Shown here: in pieces, positions 24,044-36,627 of the stretch
Layout of the letters: every line of letters begins with the position of its first letter
Numbering within the stretch: the stretch's first letter is position 1
NCBI GenBank assembly: GCA_963971285.1
Contig: OZ020253.1
Location: 3,100,001 to 3,164,000, forward strand
From: Astropecten irregularis
Lineage: Eukaryota; Echinodermata; Asteroidea; Paxillosida; Astropectinidae
Length of the DNA: 64,000 nucleotides
Direction: 5' to 3'
The notes under the pieces: generated by a model
Database searches by the model: none
Seen by the model: the letters and a program-made list of their open reading frames with translations, nothing else
Told to the model about the DNA's origin: nothing
Translations under genes and position numbers: made by a program

Positions 24044-27000
24044 TCACAGTTTGAATATGTCAACCGATATGTTGATGTATAACAGGTGGATTTCGATGCG
24101 AGGCGGATGGTACTTCAGATTACTCAGTCCATCATGGTCCATGCGGCTAGAGAAGTCTCTCAGTAGTTTCTGCCTGCAAAACAGTACAACACAGACATGG
24201 TTTTAGAAAATGATGGAAATTGTGGAAATGATTTCCTTTGTTTCACGTAGTAGAATAAATACTCATTCCAACAACATGCTGTCAAAAGAAAACGACTGGT
24301 GTGAAACTGTGCGTTGTTTGGACAACCGTCAGAGGCGGAGTGGCATCTGCCTGTAATGACCGAAGCTAGGCTCTACCAACTGAGCCATCGAGACCTTTTA
24401 GAGCGCGCTGGTCACCAATGCAGACTAGTCGTAAGGTATGAAACTAGACAACCAGCTTTTTCTGATTTATTACCAACAATGCTGCCTGACACAAGTGGCA
24501 GAATACGCCATCGAGAATAACGACTCATGCAGTGTGAACGACACGAGCGCTCATCCTGACTATCTATGGTAGTGTATGAATTGATTTGGAAAGCACGTCG
24601 AACGAATACGTGAATGCGACATTCATCCACACAATGTGACATAAATAAAATAATTATAGATTATATACTCTCCATGTATTGACCATTTATTCTTATTTCT
24701 TTTTATCAAGGCCATTGCAGACGTGTGGATGGACATCTTAATTATGTAATTTGATATTTGTGCAAATTCACACTGCAATGAAAGGCTTGGCTGACATTAT
24801 CCGTGTCTTGCTGTTTAACATTATATCTGGTCTACATTTTCCCGATACCTCTCTGGATTTCTTGATGCTCTTCCATGATGGAGATCTATGGTTTGATAGA
24901 ATCCAATGTAGCGAAAGGGTTCCTTTCGTCTGGGTGCCACCTTCAACCCGGCCTTCTTCACTCGTTTGTACATGTCATCATCCTCACATCCCCATTGCCA
25001 GTACTGGTTAGAAAAGCCGTTTACTTTCCGCATGTCGCTAAGACGGAAACCCGTCACACCACCGAATGAGGTTGCGTATGGTAGCCTACGTGACAAAGGG
25101 CCATGAAAGGAAATAGACATTGAATTACTATCTGTAGGCTCCTTTAGTAGACTTAAGATTGTAAATAAACGTGTAAACCATTATTGTAGTATGCTGGTCT
25201 ACAGACGTTTACTTTGTCTGGACAGATCTAAAGACTTCATTTAGTTGTGTTCTCAACTTCGTTGGCTGGTTGTATTTAATCACGCTTACCTAAAGTGTCG
25301 ATTGCTGTCACCACTGATGAGGTGTCTTGGCATGTCATTGCATCCGTAGTAATTACGGTCACTCATTGGTACGTGGTCCACATCGTGAAACACAAAGCAA
25401 TCCCAAGAAGAAAAATTCAGACTCTCAAAAAAGCCGACGTTCATTAGCATTGCCCGGTTGAACTTCAGGTCGTTTTGCTGTGCTCAAAGACATGAAAATA
25501 TGTTATGTGTGCAACAAAGCTGGTTCATGGTCAAAATTCGCCGTGTTTTACCAGAGACAACTATGTGAGGCCACTATAGACACTACTCACTCATTTTGGT
25601 TTGTCTTTAGGGGGAACTGATCAATTTAGATCGAGGCTTTGGCATGTTGGCTGAGTAATTAGATAAAATACAACTTTCAGGTCTCCCAACTTAGGGAAAA
25701 TTAAAATCAGAGGAAAGAGAATAGAATGAAAAGAGTCGAAATTAGGGGTGGAAACGTAATTATTGACCTACCTGGTTGACTATATAGATGCCAAACTCTA
25801 ACCGCTGCCTTTGTAGCATTGGAACAAGATGGCGCAGTAGGATAGGTAAGTGGTAGGATCGATCGCGAAACGGAATGACAATAGCCACCTAAAAGAAAAG
25901 AAACGCAGTTACGTATAGACAACGGTGTTTTGGAGATAGAATGTCGTAATGCATGCCAGTATTTTAACATTTGGGAATCATTTTAATGATTATGACTGCT
26001 GAATTGTATCATACCTTTAAATGGCTTATTGTTTTCCATAATTGTTTTTCTACAGTCGAAATGGACTTCCCGAAACAAAGATTATCGACTGGGAAGTTTT
26101 TCTGCAATTTACAGTGCGGATTGTCAAAACCTGCGACAACAGACGGAGGTTTTGAGAGGTAGGCCTGCATGTTCTCAGTTCTGTCAATGGGATACTTTTG
26201 ACTAACCATTGTAGAGCTCAAGAGGGCACCCTTCACCGCTCTCGAGAAACGTGTGTTCTCTTTGTTGATTGATTTTATGCACGAATATTCGTCGTAAACA
26301 CAACCAGCTTAAATAATCGCATGAAAATGCCTGGTACATACTGGGCAGTGCCCGGTTGTGGTGGCAGGGGGAACACGGATTGCTCAAGAACAAACAAACG
26401 CAGAATCTGTGGAGATTGGCCATCAAAAGGGCGAGTTACAAACGATCATGGTGGCCGAAGCCAAACATCATATTGTTTTGTGCACAATTTTTTTACTTTG
26501 GCAAGCGAGACCTAGCACATTATATCTCATCAAACATAAGAATTTTACCTCACTTTGTGTTTTCGGGCATTACGTTTTGGTTGGGCGGCCATGTGAAGCT
26601 AAAAATTAATTGTAAATGTCCTGAATTTAAGGTTCACAGAATTTTCCTGCGTCTCTTGGGGAGTTTTTGGACAATCACAGTACTTGTTTGCTGCCCTCTA
26701 TCGACAGCCCGCTCCAAAAGTCTCCCATGTACAATTATATTTTTTGGTTTACAATCGAATGTATACCCCACACTGTGGGGCGGGTTCTAAATAATTGGGA
26801 TTGTATTATTGTCAGCAGCCAAGATCGAGCCTGTAGGCAGTGTGCTTTTACCTTCCATCTTGGTAAACAATTCTTTGGTCTCCAGTGACCGCCCGGTATG
26901 AGTGTATAATCCCCTACATCTACCCTCAGTTGATACATATACGTCTCTAGCAGCCCGTGGTTTTCGGATGTGAACCAATCAGATTTGTTGATGCGATTTG

Positions 27001-28108
27001 GTATGAGCGAGTCAGCTTGGGCCATGGCCTGCCTGGCTTTCTCCAGGGCGTTCGGAGCGAAGATAAGACCCTCGGCCTGCTGCATAGTACAGCCTTTCAC
27101 ATCCACAGTGTTCGTCTTATCTAGTTACGAGAGGAACGATACAGATTTAGGCCTGCTGGGCACTGACTTTTGTTTATATTATATTGAGGTTTATAAGATA
27201 CATGCATCATTTTACTCCTCTTTGAACGGGTACAAAAGCATCTTATCCATTCCCAATACGTTAAAATATACTCCACATTATTATTCTAAAAGTAACATTT
27301 ACTTACTGGGATTTAGAATGCCAAATTTCGGACACCATTTTAATTGCTGAAGTACTCGAAATGTGTGGCTTTTATTGCCTGAAACAAACATAACAGATAC
27401 TGGTTAATAAAGCATTTGAATTTATGTTGTATCCAAATCTGGGTTTGGCTTGGTTGAGTCTTGTTATGGTGCAAATACCTGGTTTCCACTTAGTTTCTCG
27501 CCGAATAACCGTTATGATAAATGCTGGTAGTGATGCAGCAGCAGCAGCAACAGCAGCGAGCAGCAGCAAGCAGCAGCAGGTGCAGCAGGCAGCAGAAAGC
27601 AGCAGCCAACAGCATCAGTAGAAAGCAACAGCCAACAGCATCAGTAGAAAGCAACAGAAAGCACCAGCAAGTAGGAGCAGCAGCAGCAGCATCATCAGCA
27701 AGCAGCAGCAAGTAGCAGCAGCAGCGGCGGCAGCAGCAACAGCAACAAACACAAGAGCATTTAAGAGCTCAATTTTGAAGACACAAATAATGTTGGTTCC
27801 ATAGTTTGAGCTTTTGAGAGGATGAAGACGAAAGCCCGAATCGAAGCCAAAGTCCCGGAAAATGAGGAGACTGTTTCTCAGAGGCTTGGCAAAACTAACC
27901 AAACCAACTCAAACCAACGACTCAATTGGTTAAAGTTCGCTATAAGCTGAAAGTGCATGCCCATGCATGGGTCCAGATAAAACATACCTTCAACATGGTC
28001 TAACGGCTTCACTGCAACAATCTTGTATGAAGTCCGAGGAAGGATCACAAACTGCAAGAGGAGTCCTAACATTGCCAACACCCATAACGCCACGGCCAGC
28101 TTAATCAT
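24044..28108 (-). CDS. Beta-1,4-galactosyltransferase-like gene, copy C
   Basis: Six minus-strand exons: 27988-28108, 26852-27120, 25772-25888, 25290-25477, 24849-25085 and 24044-24173. Open for 353 residues, ending in TGA where A, B and E end in TAA. The anchor, PFRNR, FNRA and DVD are kept. In the donor/acceptor loop the motif is WQWGCEDDD in place of WGWGGEDDD, changing two glycines that are normally fixed. The Tyr289-equivalent is Ser. Exon 5 has RRKEPFR where A and B have RPTGADR, and exon 6 has MDHDGLS where A has MYSDGLS. C is the most divergent complete copy and is closest to E at these sites. It may have changed donor choice or reduced activity. Intron 1 holds a CAG array and intron 2 the possible THAP-like remnant. 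Confidence 0.85.
26200..26470 (+). mobile_element. Copy of the THAP-like remnant in intron 2 of copy C
   Basis: Inverted relative of 4580-4870. The plus frame has [11 protein letters not shown], then [13 protein letters not shown]. Degenerate and non-autonomous. Confidence 0.3.
27530..27750 (+). repeat. CAG trinucleotide array in intron 1 of copy C
   Basis: Mostly cag with interruptions (gaaagcagcagccaacagca types) over about 220 bp. Open frames across it are artefacts. Confidence 0.9.
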
Positions 28109-28589
28109 AATGAAGCCACACTATAGAAGACGTGATTCCGATGAAATCCGCTGCAGAGTATTAATGAGCAGCCCACTTATTCTCTCTTCAAACTTTACCA
28201 ATCTTCTTTGTGTTTACAAGTCCCTGCAATCTGTTCTTAATTCGGACCTTCAGCTTTTTCCTGGAGAATTTTCATCAACAGATAGATATTCCGTGAAGTA
28301 TATTACCAACACGCTAGTGAACACGACGTGGCATTATTTGTAGGGTCGGTAATTTCATTCCACCTCAAACTGAGTGTCTGACAAATACTGAATATAATAC
28401 TTGGCCCGTTATTCATGCAACAGCTGCTGCGCATAAATAATTACCATGAAAATAGCTTCCATAAACAAACCGACTATATAAGAAGAACTGTCCACTTCCA
28501 ACATCAAAGACAAATGCATGCATATTCTGTTGATTGCCTGCATACAGAATATAATTATCCAACACCAAATGAACTTTATACTCGCCTGG

Positions 28590-28690
28590 CATAGAAATCC
28601 ATCTGTTGCACATCAATCTGTGCACATATTCAATGTATAATAGTTCCCGAGAATACAGGGTCTTGTCAAATCCAGGATTGTGTTTGTATG
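28590..28690 (+). pseudogene. Antisense relic of last exon upstream of copy C
   Basis: 'atagaaatccatctgttgca' followed later by 'gcagacaagggacgtgt' matches exon 6 and its 3' flank. Frameshifted. About 480 bp from the copy C ATG on the opposite strand. Confidence 0.55.
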
Positions 28691-28699
28691 CAGACAAGG

Positions 28700-30010
28700 G
28701 ACGTGTAGGGATCAGATTTTAAGAAAAGGGTGGGGAAATCCTTCCTCTAGGTTTTTCCGGCAAAACAAAAATCAAAAAGCACATCATACATGGAAAATTC
28801 TTTCAGGTATGTTCCTGCGTCAGACAAAATATTCTTTCGACAATGAAAAGTAATTTTTAAAGTGAAAATGAAATGATGAAACCGTAAAAAGAGGACGGCG
28901 TATAATCATGTGACGTTTTTAAATGACAGTTACACGAATTTGATTGCAAAATTACGAAATTGGTTCGTCTATACTTCGTTTGGCGACTGCGGTCGACGAG
29001 CATGAATTGCCTTTGATCAAAATGTATGGAAAATATATTAAATTGGTCAAAGTGTAAAAATGGGCGACCAAAGACGAAACTTGAACATGGGATGTGCAAG
29101 CTAATGAATCTCCGAAACGAAATTGAAGTTAACCACTTTGGATATTGAATTGGAAAATCTGTAGTACAATGTTGGCATTTTAATAAAAAAGAACATTCAG
29201 CTCAAAACATCCAGTTTAAAGACGTAGTGAAACAGATAGCGAAATAGCGATTCTTCCTCAAGAATGACTATTTGAATAGTTTCCTATAATATACTTATCC
29301 AATAAGAACAACAAAATAAAGGATTTCTCATCCCGGAAAAAAGAGCGCAAATTTGACGATTTAGAGCCCGCTCCAAAGAGATTTTTGTAAATAGGTGCTG
29401 ACGTCATTACCTAATTTGCATTGGTGATGGCGCGTAAGAATATACTCGCCGACGGCTATCACGCATGCGTAATCGTAGCAATGCATGACCGGCGCAATGA
29501 GCATAGTATACATGTAGGCTTTTGACTAACCCGGCGGAAACTCTCCTTCTGCACGTCATCAGTTTACCCGGGTAAACTGCGTTACGTATCATTGTATCAA
29601 TATTCCACAGGGTACCATGTGTAGCGCCCTCTGGGAGAAAAATTGCACAACTTGATCAAACCATCCAGAAATCGGACGATTTTCATTAAAAAAAAAAAGC
29701 CGCATAATATGTGTGTTTTTTTTAGAGAATATACATAGAGTAGAGTAGAGAGTTTTTTTACTATAAGAGTATAATTATTATACTCTAGGTCGTAAAAATA
29801 TGGGACTTCCCATTGGCATTCTGAAATACAACAATAACATATTTGAAAACTCTCATCTGTTTTAATTTTCCGTTTTATTTATAGGTCTTTAAGAAACAAG
29901 ATGGAATTTCTTGAATATGAATTGGTCTCCCTTGGGATTGGGGGGGGGGGGTTCGTGTCTTCCAATAGCTGTAATTGCTCCTCTCCAGAGAATTAAGATC
30001 AATGCTGCCA
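28700..30010. other. Spacer of the second inverted duplication
   Basis: AT-rich, single-copy looking within this window. It has a homopolymer G run near 29940 and no convincing gene, repeat family or exon. Confidence 0.5.
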
Positions 30011-30082
30011 GACTGGCAACATGTGCCTAGAAATCGTCCACAGGAGTGATATGCTCCGATTTCTAGGCACATGTGGCCAGTC
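30011..30082. other. Long hairpin at a duplication breakpoint
   Basis: 30011-30036 pairs with 30057-30082: 26 bp with one mismatch around a 20-nt loop, core 'catgtgcctagaaatcg'. The right-arm homology to copies A-C starts a few bases later (about 30086). Confidence 0.75.
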
Positions 30083-30314
30083 ATTCAGCAATTAAAATGG
30101 TGTCCAAAATTTGGCATTCTAAATCCCAGTAAGTAAATGTTACTTTTAGAATAATAATGTGGAGTATATTTTAACGTATTGGGAATGGATAAGATGCTTT
30201 GGTACCCGTTCAAAGAGGAGTAAAATGATGCATGTATTTTATAAACCTCAATATAATATAAACAAAAGTCAGTGCCTAGCAAGCCTAAATCTGTATCTTT
30301 CCTCTCGTAACTAG

Positions 30315-31135
30315 ATAAGACGAACACTGTGGATGTGAAAGGCTGTACTATGCAGCAGGCCGAGGGTCTTATCTTCGCTCCGAACGCCCTGGAGAAAGCC
30401 AGGCAGGCCACGGCCCAAGCTGGCTCGCTCATACCAAATCTCATCAACAAATCTGGTTGGTTCACAGCCGAAAACCACGGGCTGCTAGAGACTAATATGT
30501 ATCAACTGAGGGTAGATGTAGGGGATTATACACTCATGCCATTTAGAGTCAAACTTTTTGGACCACTGATATGGCTATCTTTAGTAGTGGGCCAATTGTG
30601 TACACGTGAACGGAGCACGACGAGCTAGAAAATCAATCATTTTGCTGTTTCCACCGCCACTATGCACAACCATACATACTATGTGCACTGACCTATAGTA
30701 GACTCGGTCATTTCTGTGTTTCTCGCGGCCGTGTGTATGTATCTGAATACATGTACTTGTATTGTTGGACAAGTGACGACACTCTTGATAGTTGTTTGAG
30801 ACAATTAAGACACTGCTATTTCTCTAGGCCATTAACTGTGTACAAGTTTTTTTTGTATTCTATAAAACATACGCGAAACAGCTCAGCGTTTGTTACCAAC
30901 AAACACAGGTCTAGTTTCCACTTTAATTTTGTTTTTGCCAAAACCACCGTGAACTGTTAAAAAGTCTCGTTTTCTTTTATCTGTGTTGTACTGTTGTGCA
31001 GGCACAAACTACTGAGAGACTTCTCTAGCCGCGCGCATGGACCATGATGGACTGAGTAACCTGAAGTACCCTCCGCCTCGCATTGAAATCCACCCGTTAT
31101 ACATCAACATATCGGTGGCCTTATCCAAACTTTGA
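30315..31135 (+). pseudogene. Beta-1,4-galactosyltransferase fragment, copy D (exons 2 and 6 only)
   Basis: Exon 2 begins correctly after its acceptor at 30315 and follows the family sequence to about 30540. There it breaks off inside the GDYTLIPGG stretch, losing the second conserved Cys and the donor site. Exons 3, 4 and 5 are missing. Exon 6 starts at 31002 after a good acceptor but carries a 4-bp 'gcgc' insertion near 31032-31037, so the frame is lost; its end is also altered. The fragment is the inverted partner of copy C. No functional product is expected. Confidence 0.85.
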
Positions 31136-32506
31136 CTGTTGACGGGAAGACTAATGGTCATGTCAAATTGAGGATTAGTTTTTCAGACAAGGGACGTGTG
31201 AGAAACACAGTCCAATTTTAAGAGAATAATCAGTCAATTAGGCTAATAACCATTAAGTTATTAGTTCATTGTTCTTTTTTTTTGCTTTCATGAAAAAGTA
31301 TTTAGTCTCAATCCAGTTTGAACAATATGATGAGATTTCTTTAATCTATTGTACTGTTTTTGTGTTTTATTGGTGGAAACCGTTTTCACGTTTACCCTAG
31401 CCTCGGGTCTAATTTCGCTGAACATGTTCGCATTGCTTTTGCTTTACAGCAATTTTTAAAGAAACAGTGTTCTCGGATCGTAATATTTTTCATATCATTG
31501 AGTGTGATTTGAGCCTCCGCTATTATGTTATGCTTTCCTATTTATTCAGAGTGTGTGTCCTCATTTTTCTTTATTGATCATGGATTATCTTATTTAGTTA
31601 GTTCATGGAGTAAGGAACAGATCAGATGATTCGTTCTGTTCATTGCCTTTGGTGAATCTGTGTTAGACAAAGAGGGCGCTCCTCAGTCTGTTTGGGGATG
31701 TTTTTCTTGCCTAATGGTGGCGCTGTTTAAAAACTCATGTTTTCCTCGCTAGTGAAATACATGTGTACCAGGGAATTGGATATTCATTTAGAACAATACC
31801 TCATATGATTTAAATGATTATTTATTGGATGCGTCATCGAAGGCTGAATGACGAGACAAGTATATAAGTCAAACACATAAGTCAAGATACAAATAAATGC
31901 ATGGGAAGGCACAGGACCAAGGGGGTAATGGTGGGTAGGTTTAGAGGTGAACAATTGAGAGGGGAAGAATGCGGTACACGAGCTGGGATTAACAATAAAG
32001 GTGATTAGGGGATTAGGGGAGAAGGGGAGAAGGGAAGAAGGCATGATGTCCAAACAGCAGGGGTAGGAGGGTACCTACAGATTGTGGGTTCGAGCCCAGC
32101 CATGGGTTATTGGTGCTTGCATCCTTGGGCAAGATGCTTTGTCACATATTGCTCCGCTTCACCCAGGAATAAATTGGTACCTGTGAGGGTAGAGACGGCT
32201 TTGTGTGGTTGATTAGCCTTAGTGCGCTTTACAAGTAGCCAGGGCTGTATACTCCCCAGGGAGTTGAGATTGTTTCAGGAATGTAAATGTAGCCCAATGA
32301 CCAGGGATAATAATAACTAATGCGCCGTGAGCGCCGAAAGACGGAACGTGCGCTTTATAAGTATCCACCATTATTATTATTATTATTATTACCTGTATAT
32401 AAATGAAAAGGAGACAACAAAATAATCATCTGTTGTAATTGAGGAGATTGAATAATGTTAACAATTTATGACTCTTAATACAGATAAGTACAATACAATA
32501 ATGTTA
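31136..32506. repeat. Right arm of second inverted duplication (no gene)
   Basis: Mirrors about 22720-24040: the 'cctaatggtggcgctg' block at 31711-31726 and the Penelope 3' tail at about 31800-32060 are in reverse order. Interrupted by a SINE at 32077-32391. No gene. Confidence 0.7.
32077..32391 (+). mobile_element. SINE-like element with (att)n tail
   Basis: Begins 'gattgtgggttcgagccc' (box B), continues 'catccttgggcaagatgctt' and 'gtatactccccagggagttg', and ends in (att)n. It interrupts the Penelope tail only in this arm. Related copies are at 1-135, 52079-52310 and 55100-55440. Confidence 0.75.
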
Positions 32507-33060
32507 CTAATTTCCTTCCTGAATGTTAAGGCCATGCGGGTGAACATAACGCCAAATTTTCATCCATACTTTCTCCCTGCTGAGCCTAACCAAGTCTCTG
32601 CAGTGGCCAAGTGATTCAATGCCCTGCAAGATCATATCAGATATTGTGTGGTTAGGGAGATTAAAGTGGAGGCCCGCTGAGATGTCAAGTTTTTGAGGTT
32701 TGACTGTGGACCTGTGACCATAGAATCGTTTCTTAAGGGTGTTCTTTTTCCCCCACATACTGGATGTTGCATACCCTGCAAGAAATTAGATAAATGTCAT
32801 TAGATGTAGTGCAGGTGGCTCATGGATATGGTCTTGCAAGCCTACGCACCTCGAATTACCTGTACATTTGAATGTGCCATGTTGGGTGGGGGTAGAAACA
32901 TCATTAGATGGTGGGACCTCAGCCCTGACAATCAAATCTCGGGGGGTTGCGGGGTTGTCTGTAAGCCAAGATGGGGTTTTCTGGGATAGCCATGTGCAGA
33001 CGGTCCGAGGTATTGAGGGTAAAATGGCTATCATTGATGATTCTGGGTAACACGTGAAGA
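32507..33060 (-). mobile_element. Penelope-like element fragment, inverted copy
   Basis: Minus-strand counterpart of 22140-22720. KKRFYGHRS, HFNLPNH and HPHGLNIQ are present. The GIY-YIG core is damaged (reads MWGKKN where the other copy has VGETKD) and a frameshift splits it near 32770. Confidence 0.75.
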
Positions 33061-33183
33061 GGGGGGTGGAAAGTAGTCACTAGAGCAGCTTTGTTATAAG
33101 TACAAGTATCATCGCTAGGGGCTTTAACAGTTTTGTATGTTATAGTTATTGCATTAAGTAAAAAATAATAACAATAATAATAA

Positions 33184-33690
33184 TAATAACCGAGGATGGG
33201 ACCTTAGGGAGACTTTCCCATAGGGTCATGCACAAACTTTACTTACCTATTTATAAACATCCTCCAAACCAATGAACTTGAAATTGATATATGTTCATAT
33301 GGAGAGCATTCTCAGTTTTCTATTAAAAATATGTCTTTAAAAGGTAGCTGGTACCTTAAGGAGACATCGAAAAGTCTCCCTAAGTCACGATGTCTCCTAA
33401 TGTCCACTTTTAGATGCTAACGTGTCTCCCTAATACCCCATTTGTAATTATAAAGAGAACCAGTATTCAGTACTTTAGGCAAAAATTCAAAGAGGGACAT
33501 GCAAAATCTTTGCTTACTTATTTCTAAATATCCTCCAAACCAATAAACTTCAAATTGACGTATATATGTTTATATTGAGAAAATTATCTGTGGTATATTA
33601 AACTATGAACGATTAATGTGCTTTTAAAAGGTAGCCGATACCGAGACACCGAAATGTTCTCCCTCATACTTTCCGATGTCTCATAAAAAC
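33184..33690. repeat. Repeat family C ('gggagactttt...gtgtctccc')
   Basis: Shares 'aaaaggtagc', 'ccaaaccaatgaacttgaa' and 'gggagactttc' with 44306-44620 and 56188-56560, here in the opposite orientation and partly doubled. A small piece also lies at 21880-21960. Bases 33691-34637 show no gene or clear repeat. Confidence 0.65.
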
Positions 33691-34637
33691 ATCAGTGGGA
33701 TTTGAGTAACCAGGAGAAAATGGACTCATTAAGATATTGTAATTGAAATGGAGTTTATCACTAGAGGTAAACCAGAGAAAAGAGGATATAGAAAGAGGAT
33801 GGTCAGTTTATGGAAAGAGAAAAATTTGTTTGAAATAATGTGAACTGGAAGGACAAATTAGTGAGTTAAGTCGAGATCTTAGTGGAATAGTACCAATAAT
33901 TGAAGATAAGATGGACAATTCAGACATGAACTTTTGAAATATTAAAGAGACTTTTGTCGCTTCGTGAAGCGAGCTAGATGTCATCGTCTGCGTTGTTGAA
34001 AGCATAGGACAGTATGGCTATGGCGTCCATAGACTACATGAAAGCATTACAGTATGGCTGGCTACAACAATGTTGGAGCCTGTACAAACTCTTCCTTCAA
34101 CCCACTTCTGATTGTGAAAGGCTGAGAGGAAGAGCCGTCATACTGAATGATACCCATTATGTTTGTCACGGAAGGATGCAGTCATACCAAGCAGCTTAGG
34201 AAGGCATCCAATCTTCCTAAGGAGGATGAGTCATTGCAGCCCAAGACCAGTCTCAACGTCATGACGTGCAAGACGGCAAGAATCGAGAGGGTCGATGTTT
34301 TCCCGATGTGTAGAATGATGCATAGGAAACTGTCATTGTCACCGAATGTAGTGTGATTTCTTTTTAGTAAAAGCGAAAACATCACCCAGAATGTTTGACA
34401 CTCGCAAATAGACAGCAAGCCAACATAATTTAAAAAAAAATAGAACATGTCAGTTACAAAATCCTGCATCCTCCCCAGTAGATCAGTAGTACGAGTATCA
34501 CCAGTTCCATCCCCTCCGTGCCATACTACGTATGAACGTCTGATACATGCGGGCATGTAAATTGTATGCAACGCGGCACATCAGCCAAGCAGATCTGTTT
34601 TGAGAACATTACCGTCTGGATCGTGACGGAGGCCGAG

Positions 34638-34983
34638 GATGTTGATTGGTAATATACCCAAACAGAAATGTTCACGGACTTACGTATAGGGTATGAAGAA
34701 GGTGCTGGTAGAAACATACCGTTAAAATATTTCCGCCTAAAATGGTGTTTTTATCTAGAAATTAGTCAAACAAATACCGAAAACAGTTTCGATCCCGGGG
34801 TAAGGTCAAAACCATTTTTATGTTTTGTAAGAAAAATCGAATCGGTTTTTCACTATTTTCTTGGGAGTCACATTTTCAATTGAGCTCAAATTTTCACAAG
34901 TGTGTTATTTTATGTACATGTTGGATTGGACAAAGTGTGAGTGGTGTTCTGTGACCTTTACCAATCATTTATTATACCTTCAT
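34638..34983 (+). mobile_element. MITE family B
   Basis: 'gattggtaatatacccaaac' start, core 'gatcccggggtaaggtc' and 'accaatcatttattatacct' end. Confidence 0.75.
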
Positions 34984-36047
34984 AATTGCATAATTAATTA
35001 GGAAATCTGCACGCATGTGATAGACGCTCGCTAGCTGTACGGCGAGTGCATCTATCATATAGATTAGTAGATCATTGGAATGTTAATTGCTTTGCAGCTG
35101 CTTACAGAAAATGGCATATTCAATCAATATTATGTATATCACTTGGTCTGATTGTCAGTGCAATGAGTGCATATCGTGCTCAGCTTTACACAAATTCCAA
35201 GTATTGTTTGTTAATGATTTTTCCTCGCGATGGTTGAATGAGTTCCCTTCATTGACGTATACCAGCACTAATACTGATGTACATCTGTGAAAGGAACTAT
35301 AGTTTGTCAACATCCAACACCTCATGAGCTAGAATCTAGATAAAAACATGGGTCTAAAATAGATTCAAATAATAAAGAATAAAACACGAAGTCCATGTCA
35401 ATCATTCGTTGAGTTCATATTCATATTCATATTTATATTTAAGAAGCTTCATCTTATTTCTCAAAATGAATGTTTGTATCGAATGCTCATAAACGGCCAA
35501 TAATGTTTTATAGCTTTAATGTTTCTCTAAAAGCCGGACCCTCTTTCTCACACGTCCCTTGTCTGAAACTAATAAATAATAATAACCCTGAATTTAAGAT
35601 GACCAAGTCTTTCCTGCAACTATCATACTATGAATGATATGTTGATGTACAACGGATGGATTTCGACGTGATGCAAGTCACGTTTCTTTGGTGTAGGATA
35701 ATCACATTCCACATTGATTTGCTGCGCAGCTGTTACGTAAATACCAAACCATGTTTATAGCTGTAGCATTTTTCTACAAAAACGCAATTTCAGGTGGGAT
35801 TGAATTATTTACCATACAAGCTACGCCGGGTCAAGTTCACTAGCGTGTTGGTAATATACTTCACGGAATGCCTGTTGATGAAAATTCTCAAGGAAAAAGC
35901 CGGAGGTCCGAATTAAGGACAGATTGCGGGGACTTGTTGTAAACACTAAAAAAATTGGTTAAGTTTGAAGAGAGAATTAGCGGGCTGCTCATTAATACTC
36001 TTCAGTGGATTTCATCGGAATCACGTCTTCAATAGTGTGGCTTCATT
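34918..36047 (-). repeat. Upstream flank of copy E, inverted copy of 9050-10225
   Basis: Reverse complement of the unit A upstream region, including the hexanucleotide tract and the antisense last-exon relic (35560-35670, minus; [12 protein letters not shown] then a stop). Supports E being an inverted duplicate of A-type DNA. Confidence 0.75.
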
Positions 36048-36477
36048 ATGGTTAAGCTGGCCGTGGCTTTCTGTTTGTTGGTTATGGTAGGAATCCTCGT
36101 GCAGTTTATAATCCTTCCCTGGATGTCATACAAGATTGTTGCGGTGAAGCCGTTAGACTCCGTTGAAGGTATGTTTCTTCTGGGCCCATGCATGGGTATG
36201 CACTTACAGCTTACAGCTAACATTATTCCAATTGAGTCGTCATGTATTGCTTCGTTTTGATTGGTTAGTTTTGCCACTGAGTCTCTGAGAATCTGTCTCC
36301 TAATTTTCCGGGACTTTGGCTTCGGCTAGGGCTGTCTACGTCGTCCCAATAGCTTAAACTATGGGAACCTATTTTGTGTCTTCAAAACGCATCTCCGAAA
36401 TGGAAACGTGAAAACGTGTCGAAGTCTTTTATTGGCGTATGGGACAAACGTCGTTTGCGTCTATGTTTCCTGTTATA

Positions 36478-36570
36478 TGTTGTTGCTGCTGCTGCTGTTG
36501 TTGCTTTTGCTGCTTTTGCAGCTGCTGCTGTGCTGCTGTTGTCGTTGTTGTTATTGTTGTTATTGTGGTT

Positions 36571-36627
<57 letters not shown>
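36478..36627 (+). repeat. TTG/CTG trinucleotide array in copy E
   Basis: Nearly pure gtt units, with ctg units at the left end. Poly-Leu, poly-Cys, poly-Val and poly-Asn frames across it are artefacts. Confidence 0.95.

Noticed and set aside
26356..26790. A 144-codon frame in copy C intron 2
   Set aside because: No domain; overlaps the transposon-like remnant and runs into exon 2 antisense.
27372..27902. Gln- and Ala-rich proteins in intron 1 of copy C
   Set aside because: CAG array; lies between two good galactosyltransferase exons.
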